A DNA stretch of 64,000 nt from Pseudomonadota bacterium (GTDB taxonomy: Bacteria; Pseudomonadota; Gammaproteobacteria; Burkholderiales; Gallionellaceae), in assembly GCA_026399735.1 (NCBI GenBank), contig JAPLQK010000024.1, forward strand, positions 1 to 64,000. The letters run 5' to 3'. How positions within the stretch are numbered: position 1 is the first letter of the stretch; each line of letters starts with the position of its first letter. This document shows, piece by piece, positions 28,545 through 36,614 of the stretch. The notes under the pieces are model-generated. The model made no database searches. It was given only the letters and a program-made list of their open reading frames with translations, and had not been told where the DNA came from. A program made the translations under genes and the position numbers.

Positions 28545-29400
28545 TTTGTGCAAAGAAATTAGCCAGCGTCGGATAACGTAACTTAACCTTCAACTCATCC
28601 TTCATCCGCCCGTTGATCAGCCTTCTGGATTCGTTCATGAACGAGTACATCATAGGCGAAACTGCGCGTTGTACTTCGATTCGCGACAGGCGCGGCGGTC
28701 GCGGCAAGTGATATGCATCGGCCACTGCATCAAAATAACCGCCCATTCTCATTTCATCGTCATCCGTCGCATGATAAATGCGGCACGGTTTTCCATGTTG
28801 CAGCGCCGCCACCGCGATGCGCGCCAGATCGTCTGCATGGATATGATTGCTGTAGCCGTCCTCGCTCTCAATGATGACGGGCAAACCCGCACGCAGTCGT
28901 TCAAGCGGCAATCGTTCGGCGGCATAAATCCCCGGTACGCGCAAGATGCTGGCATTCACCCGGTTTCGCTTTGCCCAGTCGCGAATTTGCAGCTCGGCAT
29001 CCAGCCGTCGTTGCCCACGCGCAGACCCTGCGTTCACAGGTCGGGTTTCGTTCACAATCTCCCCGCCACAATCGCCATACACGCCGCTGGTACTGATATA
29101 AACCAGACGGCTGGGTTTAGCACCTTGCGACAGCGCGCTTAACAGGTTTTGTGTTCTTGTATCCGTCTTACCTGTCTGAGAAGGCGGCGCGAAATGCAGC
29201 ACCGCATCGGCCAGTCCCTTGATTCGAGCCAGACTTGCACGGTCATCCAGATCGCCGATAACCGGTATCGCGCCGATACCACGCAATTTTTCACAGTAAG
29301 CCGGATTACGCACCAAAGCATAGACACGATGGCGCGGCACAAGCAAAGGAATGGTGCGCAGAGCAATGTCACCACATCCGATAATCAGTATTCGTTCCAT
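28528..29400 (-). CDS. NAD-dependent epimerase/dehydratase family protein (SDR)
   Basis: MERILIIGCGDIALRTIPLL Rossmann motif; VYISTSGVYGDCGG. Confidence 0.88.
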   Translation of the reverse strand: MERILIIGCGDIALRTIPLLVPRHRVYALVRNPAYCEKLRGIGAIPVIGDLDDRASLARIKGLADAVLHFAPPSQTGKTDTRTQNLLSALSQGAKPSRLVYISTSGVYGDCGGEIVNETRPVNAGSARGQRRLDAELQIRDWAKRNRVNASILRVPGIYAAERLPLERLRAGLPVIIESEDGYSNHIHADDLARIAVAALQHGKPCRIYHATDDDEMRMGGYFDAVADAYHLPRPPRLSRIEVQRAVSPMMYSFMNESRRLINGRMKDELKVKLRYPTLANFFAQTTKPD

Positions 29401-29459
29401 AGGCGAATTATGCGTTAAAATTCGGTTTTCGCGTAAAGCACCCTACACCTGCACAGATC

Positions 29460-30476
29460 ATGACCTTCCAGACCACAATCCAACCCAGCGGCCACCAGTT
29501 CCTCATCGAAGAGCACGAAACTATCCTTGAAGCCGCACTCAAACACGGCTATACCCTGCCCTACAGCTGCCGCGACGGCGTGTGCGGCGTATGCAAGGGA
29601 AAAGTACTGCAAGGACAGGTGGACCATGGCAAGGCACAGGCATTGCCTGACGCCGAAAAAAATGACGGCATGGCCTTGTTCTGCTGCGCAAAGCCGCTCT
29701 CCGACTTAATCATCGAGTGCAAGGAAGTCAGTGCCGTCAAGGATATTCAGGTGAAAACCATGCCATGCCGCGTACACAGCATGGAAAAACCAGCTGAAGA
29801 TGTGATGGTGCTCAAACTCAAGCTGCCGGCCAATGAACGCCTGCAATTTCTGGCAGGTCAGTACATCGACATCCTGCTCAAGGATCAGAAGCCGCGCAGT
29901 TTTTCGCTGGCCAATGCACCGCACACCGACGAATTTCTGGAACTGCATATCCGCAATATCGCGGGCGGCGCATTCACCCAACACGTCTTTAACGAAATGA
30001 AGGAGCGTGACATCCTGCGCTTCAAGGGTCCGCTCGGCACTTTTTTCCTGCGCGAAGATTCCGACAAACCGATCATTTTAGTAGCATCAGGCACCGGTTT
30101 TGCGCCGATCAAGGCCATCATCGAACACGCACTGTATATCGGTATCAAGCGGACTATGCATTTTTACTGGGGCGCACGCAAACTGTCCGACCTGTACATG
30201 CTGGACATGGCAAAACAATGGGAAGCGCAAGGCATTGTATTCACTCCGGTTCTCTCGGATGCATTGCCTGAAGACAACTGGCAGGGCCGCACCGGCTTCG
30301 TGCACCGCGCTGTACTGGAAGACTACAGCGACCTGTCAGCTCATGAAGTTTACGCCTGCGGTGCACCCGTCGTCGTCGAAGCCGCGCATACCGACTTCAC
30401 CACCACGCGCGGCCTGCCGAACGAATCGTTCTTCTCTGACGCCTTCACTTTCGCACCCAAGACCCCGACAGTCTAG
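29460..30476 (+). CDS. 2Fe-2S ferredoxin/FNR-type reductase (CDP-6-deoxy-delta-3,4-glucoseen reductase-like)
   Basis: Ferredoxin CxxxxCxxC (SCRDGVCGVC), FAD RSFSLAN, NAD GTGFAPIKAI. Confidence 0.88.
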   Translation: MTFQTTIQPSGHQFLIEEHETILEAALKHGYTLPYSCRDGVCGVCKGKVLQGQVDHGKAQALPDAEKNDGMALFCCAKPLSDLIIECKEVSAVKDIQVKTMPCRVHSMEKPAEDVMVLKLKLPANERLQFLAGQYIDILLKDQKPRSFSLANAPHTDEFLELHIRNIAGGAFTQHVFNEMKERDILRFKGPLGTFFLREDSDKPIILVASGTGFAPIKAIIEHALYIGIKRTMHFYWGARKLSDLYMLDMAKQWEAQGIVFTPVLSDALPEDNWQGRTGFVHRAVLEDYSDLSAHEVYACGAPVVVEAAHTDFTTTRGLPNESFFSDAFTFAPKTPTV

Positions 30477-30501
30477 TGTTGCCGGCGGCAGACCGGCATA
30501 G

Positions 30502-31860
30502 TTATCCTGCCACTCTCAGCACCAACCCCTTCAGATAAGCGCCTTCCGGGAAGCTGAGCAGCACCGGATGGTCGGCGCTGGCATGCAGATGATGGACGAT
30601 CTGCGCATCGACGCCGGCATCGAGTGCGGCACCGGCGATGATCTTCTGGAACAGTTCTTCACTGATGCCGCCCGAGCAGGAGTAGGTGAACAGCAGACCG
30701 CCCGGACGCAGCAGCTTGAAGCCCAACAGGTTGATGTCCTTGTAGCCGCGCGCGGCTTTTTCGGCGAAGGCGGCGGTCGGCGCAAACTTGGGCGGATCGA
30801 GGATAATCATGTCAAAACTGCGCCCCTGGTCGCGCAGTTTGCGCAACGCTAAAAATACATCGGCATCCTGCCATTCGGCACGCGATTCATCCAGTCCATT
30901 GCGCGTCAGGTTTTCTGCCGCTATGTGCAATGCTTCAGCGGATGCATCCATCGACAGCACCGATTTCGCACCGCCACGCAGCGCATATAGCGAGAAGCCG
31001 CCTGTGTAGCAGAAACAATTCAACACATCGCGATCCAAAGCCAGCGTTTCGGTAAGCTTACGGTTGTCGCGCTGGTCCAGATAAAACCCGGTCTTCTGGC
31101 CTTCCGCCACATCCACACCGAAACGCAGGCCGTGTTCCACCACTTCCACAGCCTCAGGCAAGATGCCGCGCAGCACGCCGCAGCGCAACTCAAGACCTTC
31201 CAGCGTGCGCGAATCGGAGTCCGAGCGCTCGTAAATACATGCCGGCCTGCAAAGCTCCTGCAAAATATCCGCGATCGCCTCGCGCCAGTGTTCCGCACCC
31301 GCGCTGCCGACCTGCATCACCAGCACGTCGCCGTATTGATCCACAATCAGCCCCGGCAGCCCGTCAGATTCGGCATGAATCAGGCGCATGCCGCTGCTGT
31401 TTTTCGCCAGATTGAGTCCGGTTCGCGCGGCGATCGCCGTGCTAATTTTGCGGCGGAAAAAGGCGGCATCAATCGCTTCATCCGGATTCCATGACCAGAC
31501 CCGCGCAGTGATTTGCGAGGCGGCGTTGTAGGCGGCCCAGGCAATGAACTTTCCGGTTGAATCCATAACCTGCAAGGTATCGCCGCTGGCAGGCGCACCA
31601 TCGATGCGCTCGATTGCACCGGAAAACACCCACGGGTGACGACGCAGCAACGATTTTTCACGTCCCTCTCTGAGGATAATCGCAACCTGCGCACCAGCAT
31701 CACCGACGACAGGCATGCTTCGTACTTGGGGTGCCTCGGATGGACGCTCATCCCGCCGCGTGCGTTTGCGAAAATCGCGATTGCCCTGGGATGCACGGTG
31801 CGGCGTAGAGGGTGAGCGATTTTTGTTAGTATTTGATTTACTTGAATTTTTTCCGGTCAT
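30502..31860 (-). CDS. Class I SAM-dependent rRNA methyltransferase (RlmI-like)
   Basis: PUA-like N-terminus (SLLRRHPWVFSGAI), NCFCYTGGFSLYALRGGAKSVLSMD, LDPPKFAP. Confidence 0.88.
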   Translation of the reverse strand: MTGKNSSKSNTNKNRSPSTPHRASQGNRDFRKRTRRDERPSEAPQVRSMPVVGDAGAQVAIILREGREKSLLRRHPWVFSGAIERIDGAPASGDTLQVMDSTGKFIAWAAYNAASQITARVWSWNPDEAIDAAFFRRKISTAIAARTGLNLAKNSSGMRLIHAESDGLPGLIVDQYGDVLVMQVGSAGAEHWREAIADILQELCRPACIYERSDSDSRTLEGLELRCGVLRGILPEAVEVVEHGLRFGVDVAEGQKTGFYLDQRDNRKLTETLALDRDVLNCFCYTGGFSLYALRGGAKSVLSMDASAEALHIAAENLTRNGLDESRAEWQDADVFLALRKLRDQGRSFDMIILDPPKFAPTAAFAEKAARGYKDINLLGFKLLRPGGLLFTYSCSGGISEELFQKIIAGAALDAGVDAQIVHHLHASADHPVLLSFPEGAYLKGLVLRVAG

Positions 31861-32759
31861 GGTTTTCTCTTGGCGCGCGGATGCACGGCGTCGTAAATTT
31901 TGCTCAGATATTGAAAATCAAGGTGGGTATAAACCTGCGTGGTGGAAATACTGGCGTGCCCGAGCATTTCCTGTACCGCACGCAGATCGCCCGAAGATTG
32001 CAGCACATGGGTGGCAAACGAGTGACGCAACACATGCGGGTGCACGTTGCTGGCGATCCCTTGCCTGACTCCCCATTGCTTCATGCGTAGTTGCACTACG
32101 CGCGGCGAAATTCGCGCCCCTCGCGCACCAACGAACAGTGCAGTCTCGCCCGCATTGGCCAGCTGCGGCCTCACAGCCAGCCACTCATTTAACGCGCTGA
32201 CAGCAAAGCTGCCCAGCGGCACGATACGCGTCTTGTTGCCCTTGCCGGTCACGCGCACTTCGCCTGCGCCGATGTCCGCTCGCATAGACTCAAGTTCGAG
32301 ACCGAGCAATTCAGCCAGCCGCAGTCCTGATGAATAAAACAGTTCGAACATCGCCTTGTCGCGTATCGAATCAGGCGCATCGCACGGCAAGTCCACCATG
32401 CGTATCGCCTGGTCGGGCGACAGCACTTGCGGCAAAGCTTTGGCTGATTTTGGCGCACGCAAGCCGACACAAGGATTGTCGGTAAAACCGTGATTGCGCA
32501 GCAGATAATTATAAAAACCGCGCCAGGCCGATAACAGACGCGACAGCGAACGTCCGCCCAAACCTGAACTATGCAGTTGCGCAATGTAGCGGCGGATATG
32601 ATAAACCTTGAGCTCGTTTAGCTGCGTATTGCCACTCAGTTCAAACAGATGTTGCAAATCGCGCGCGTAATTTTCGGCGGTCAGCTTCGAATAACGCTTC
32701 TCACCTAGCAGCCACGCCAGATAGCCCTGTAAATACTCATTGTTAAGGCCTGTGCTCAT
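31857..32759 (-). CDS. xerC: Site-specific tyrosine recombinase XerC
   Basis: MSTGLNNEYLQGYLAWLLGEKRYSKLTAENYARDLQHL; HVLRHSFATHVLQSSGDLRAVQEMLGHASISTTQVYTHLD; in xerC-DUF484-dapF order. Confidence 0.93.
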   Translation of the reverse strand: MSTGLNNEYLQGYLAWLLGEKRYSKLTAENYARDLQHLFELSGNTQLNELKVYHIRRYIAQLHSSGLGGRSLSRLLSAWRGFYNYLLRNHGFTDNPCVGLRAPKSAKALPQVLSPDQAIRMVDLPCDAPDSIRDKAMFELFYSSGLRLAELLGLELESMRADIGAGEVRVTGKGNKTRIVPLGSFAVSALNEWLAVRPQLANAGETALFVGARGARISPRVVQLRMKQWGVRQGIASNVHPHVLRHSFATHVLQSSGDLRAVQEMLGHASISTTQVYTHLDFQYLSKIYDAVHPRAKRKP

Positions 32760-32775
32760 ACCGGCCTCACGCTGA

Positions 32776-33408
32776 TTAGTGATCGAGATACGGATGCAGC
32801 GCGCTGCTGGCGGCGTCGCTGATACGTTGCAGGAACACCGTGCCCATTTCCGGATAGAAGCGCTGCTTATCCTCGGAAGCCAGCACCAGCAGGCCGATGG
32901 AAACGCTGCCAGCATGCAACGGCAGATACGCAAAAGAATGCAGCTGCTTCGCGCTTTCACCGAACCAGCTCGCCGTATCGTGCGCTGCCTGATGCAGACA
33001 AACTGGTTTAGCTTGCGCATCGGTAAACATCAGCACTTCCATACTGGGAGGACTGGTCTGCCAGAGGTGCATCGCCACATGCGGCACAGAAAAAATCTCG
33101 CGCAACAAATGAGGAAGCATTTCCTGCAAAGTGGCCAGATCGCGAGCGGCAAACAGCATCGTTGTAAATTCATGCACTTTATACTGCAGCGCGTCATTTT
33201 CTTTGGCGAATTCGAGCATCTCGTACAGTTGCTTTTCCAGCACCTTGTTCTTCTCGCGCAAGGCAAACAACTGACGCTCACTCAGCGAAATCGTACGCCC
33301 GCCATGCGGGTGCGGCAGTGTGATTTGCGCCAGCGTCTCGACATGCTCCTCAAAAAACTCCGGCGTATTCAACAAATAATGTGCAACATCTTCTGAATTC
33401 ATGCTCAT
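32776..33408 (-). CDS. DUF484 family protein
   Basis: MNSEDVAHYLLNTPEFFEEHVETLAQITLPHPHGGRTISLSERQLFALREKN. Confidence 0.9.
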   Translation of the reverse strand: MSMNSEDVAHYLLNTPEFFEEHVETLAQITLPHPHGGRTISLSERQLFALREKNKVLEKQLYEMLEFAKENDALQYKVHEFTTMLFAARDLATLQEMLPHLLREIFSVPHVAMHLWQTSPPSMEVLMFTDAQAKPVCLHQAAHDTASWFGESAKQLHSFAYLPLHAGSVSIGLLVLASEDKQRFYPEMGTVFLQRISDAASSALHPYLDH

Positions 33409-33411
33409 ACC

Positions 33412-34242
33412 TTATAAATTAATTTCGCCCGAGAATACACTGATTGCAGGCCCTGTCATCAATACCGGCGTATCTTCGCCGCCCCAGGCAATAATCAACG
33501 TGCCGCCATGTGTCGCAACCGTCACAGGGCTGTCCAGCAAACCAAGTCTGATACCTGCCACCACCGCAGCACAAGCGCCCGTCCCGCAAGACAGCGTCTC
33601 GCCGGAACCACGTTCATACACGCGCAGCCGCACACTTTGCCTGTCCATCACCTGCATGAAGCCTGCATTGACACGTTTCGGAAAGCGCGGGTGTCGCTCG
33701 ATCAAGGGGCCAATTTCCCCGACGGCTGCAGACTCAATATCCTCAACGACCAGTACGGCATGCGGATTGCCCATGGATAACGCACTGATGGTCAGCATCC
33801 GGCCTGACACATCCAGCGGTTCACTTGCCGCCCCCGTACCGTCGGTAAAGGGCAGGCGTGCCGCATCAAACACCGGCGCACCCATATTCACCGTCACCCG
33901 ACCATCTTCTTCCAGGCGCGGCCTGATTAAACCATTTTTCGTTTCGACCACGATCTCCGGTTTGCCGGTTAATTTCTGGTCATGCACAAAATGCACAAAG
34001 CAGCGCGCACCGTTGCCGCATTGCTCAACTTCGCCGCCATCGGCATTGAAGATGCGGTAACGAAAATCTGCACTTGCATCATGTGCTTTTTCAACCAGCA
34101 ATATCTGATCGCAACCCACACCGAAATGCCGGTCAGCCAGCAAGCGCATCTGTTCCTGACTTAGCGAAATGCGCTGTCGTATGCCATCCAGCACCACGAA
34201 ATCATTGCCGGCACCGTGCATCTTGGTAAATTTCAATAACAT
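33412..34242 (-). CDS. dapF: Diaminopimelate epimerase
   Basis: [39 protein letters not shown]. Confidence 0.97.
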   Translation of the reverse strand: MLLKFTKMHGAGNDFVVLDGIRQRISLSQEQMRLLADRHFGVGCDQILLVEKAHDASADFRYRIFNADGGEVEQCGNGARCFVHFVHDQKLTGKPEIVVETKNGLIRPRLEEDGRVTVNMGAPVFDAARLPFTDGTGAASEPLDVSGRMLTISALSMGNPHAVLVVEDIESAAVGEIGPLIERHPRFPKRVNAGFMQVMDRQSVRLRVYERGSGETLSCGTGACAAVVAGIRLGLLDSPVTVATHGGTLIIAWGGEDTPVLMTGPAISVFSGEINL

Positions 34243-34280
34243 CCTATTGATTCCTTTGTACTTTTATTATAGCTACACAT

Positions 34281-34871
34281 TCAAACGACAGGAAAGCATT
34301 TGAGTTCTGCATGCCGAAAGCAATCCTGCGTATGGTCATTGACCATGCCGGTCGCCTGCATCAGAGCGTAGCAAATCGTCGTCCCGACAAATTTGAAACC
34401 CCTGCGCTTTAACTCGCGACTCATCGCATCCGATTGGGGCGTACTCGCCGGCACCTCAGCCGGACTACACCAGTTGTTTTGCACCGGTTTGCCGCCAACA
34501 AACTGCCATAAAAAATTCGCGAAACTGCCAAACTCATGCTGCACACGCAGGTATTGTTGCGCATTGACAACCGTTGATTGCAGTTTGAGCCGGTTGCGCA
34601 CAATGCCCGCATTGAGCATCAGCGCCGCTATTTTATCAGTGTCGTAAGCCGCAATGCGCACAGCATCAAAATTATCAAAGGCCGCGCGATAATTTTCGCG
34701 TTTCCGCAAGATGGTAATCCAGTTCAAACCGGCCTGTGCACCCTCCAGAATCAGAAATTCGAACAGGCGCTGATCGTTGCGGAGCGGCACGCCCCATTCT
34801 GTATCATGATATTGCCGGTACAAGGCATCATTGTCCGCCCATACGCAACGCGGCTTTTCCTGAAGCGTCAT
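34281..34871 (-). CDS. tag: DNA-3-methyladenine glycosylase I
   Basis: RCVWADNDALYRQYHDTEWGVPLRNDQRLFEFLILEGAQAGLNWITIL. Confidence 0.95.
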   Translation of the reverse strand: MTLQEKPRCVWADNDALYRQYHDTEWGVPLRNDQRLFEFLILEGAQAGLNWITILRKRENYRAAFDNFDAVRIAAYDTDKIAALMLNAGIVRNRLKLQSTVVNAQQYLRVQHEFGSFANFLWQFVGGKPVQNNWCSPAEVPASTPQSDAMSRELKRRGFKFVGTTICYALMQATGMVNDHTQDCFRHAELKCFPVV

Positions 34872-35284
34872 TGAGCGCAAAGCTGCATGCAGTCGCGCCA
34901 CACACAGCGATCCATGACCACGATGATACCTGCCTGCTGTGCGCGTATCGCTGCCGCTTCGTGAATAACGCCATCTTGCAGCCAGAGCCGTTTAATGCCT
35001 AAATTAATGCAGATCTCCACGATGGCAGGAACATGCTCGGCGGCACGAAATACATCCACCATATCCGGTATTTCCGGCAGGCTTTCCAGATCCGGCCAGG
35101 CTTTTTCACCCAATACTTCGTTAATCATGGGGCGTACGGGAATAATACGATATCCCAGACTTTGCAGTCCTTTTGCCACCCGAAAACTCGGACGGGATTC
35201 GTTGGAGGACAAGCCGACCACCGCAACAGTGTGTATTTGTTGCAGCATCAGGCGGATGGCTTCAGTATCTGGATTGGTAAACAT
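34868..35284 (-). CDS. CoA-binding domain protein (YccU-like)
   Basis: IHTVAVVGLSSNESRPSFRVAKGLQSLGYRIIPVRP. Confidence 0.88.
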   Translation of the reverse strand: MFTNPDTEAIRLMLQQIHTVAVVGLSSNESRPSFRVAKGLQSLGYRIIPVRPMINEVLGEKAWPDLESLPEIPDMVDVFRAAEHVPAIVEICINLGIKRLWLQDGVIHEAAAIRAQQAGIIVVMDRCVWRDCMQLCAQ

Positions 35285-35464
35285 GTGGATATGGTATTAC
35301 AAACAGACAAGAATAGCTGTGCGCATTTTCCACAATATTCCCGCCGCTATCAAGGCTAGTCATGGACGAACACACTAAAAACCGCTATGCTTCGCCCGCT
35401 TTTGCAATGTAATAAATAATTTTTCTGTAAGTTCGGGTTGTAACAATTGCAATTTTCACCATAC

Positions 35465-35541
35465 GCGCCCGTAGCTCATTTGGATAGAGTATTGGTTTCC
35501 GAAGCTTACGGTCATTCGGGCGTTATAGTGTAAAATGACCG
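35465..35541 (+). pseudogene. Degenerate tRNA-Arg(CCG) copy lacking a normal T-arm
   Basis: gcgcccgtagctcatttggatagagtattggtttccgaagctta..., close to the intact tRNA 115 bp downstream, T-arm region replaced. Confidence 0.65.
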
Positions 35542-35579
35542 TTGGTTCAATTTGTAGTATTCGTGCCTTTTCAAAATAC

Positions 35580-35656
35580 GCGCTCGTAGCTCAGCTGGAT
35601 AGAGTATCGGTTTCCGAAGCCGAGGGTCGTGGGTTCGACTCCCGCCGAGCGCACCA
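35580..35656 (+). tRNA. tRNA-Arg(CCG)
   Basis: GCGCTCG TA GCTC..GAGT A TCGGT TTCCGAA GCCGA GGGTC GTGGG TTCGACT CCCGC CGAGCGC A CCA; full cloverleaf with encoded CCA. Confidence 0.95.
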
Positions 35657-35865
35657 AATTCAGACTTATGGTCATGTGACTTGAGGTCATCGAAATCTTC
35701 CAAAAAGTCTTGGTGACCTTTTGGTGACTACGTAAAATCCAACTTGTTCACTTATTAAAAATTATGACAGCGTGCTAATCGAAGGCGTTCATTACTTCCG
35801 TCCATTTGGCGGTAGGAAGATTCTGTATATATGGAAAGTCATTAAACGCGACATGAAAAATTCAT

Positions 35866-36431
35866 TCACCCATTTTGGAATTCCAATGGCAAACGGGGAG
35901 GTGTGTAATGGCTAGCATTCAAACACGAAAAAGGGATAACACCCTGATTATCGGTTTCTATAATAAAGGTGCTCGCTGTCGCGAACAAACTGCCCTCACT
36001 GACAACGCAGCTAAGTGCGGAAATATTACGCGAAATGGTCAATATCGTTTCCACCTCTCCCAGCGTCCCGAATTCCGGCACAACACTTGTGTGGTAGTGC
36101 TTAACAGTGCCATCTGCATCCACAATTTCGGATTCAAATAGTCCTGGTGCGCCGGTCAAAAGCGCCTGTCTTAGTACTTCGGTGGCATCCTTTATTGGCT
36201 TCGGAAAGTCTTGGTCTTGCACGGCCTTGCCCAATAAAGAAGAAACATCTATACCGGTCAATTGCGTCAATGCCTGGTTGGCATAAACCAGCTCAATGTG
36301 GCAGACTTTTCCTGCGTTGATAACTGGATAGGCCACTCCATTTCATCAAGTTCGACATGAGCGCGGCAACCAACGGCAGTCGGCATATTAACAAACGCAT
36401 CCAGCGAAAGTCGAGCCACATGGTCAGCCAT
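35866..36431 (-). pseudogene. Frameshifted PAS-domain fragment
   Basis: MADHVARLSLDAFVNMPTAVGCRAHVELDEMEWPI in one frame, continued by VINAGKVCHIELVYANQALTQLTGIDVSSLLGK... in another. Confidence 0.6.
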
Positions 36432-36614
36432 TAGATATTTTGATTAATCAGTTGCTCAGATCAAGTTGTCATGTTGCTTCAATAACATCGGCAAAATCAG
36501 GCACCTCTCCAAAAACCATTCCCGACATCGCTTGATAATCTCGCTTGAGCGCGTTCTCCATAGCTGATGTAGTTTTCGAGCCATTTCCGTTATCTGACCT
36601 CCCAGATAGCTGAA

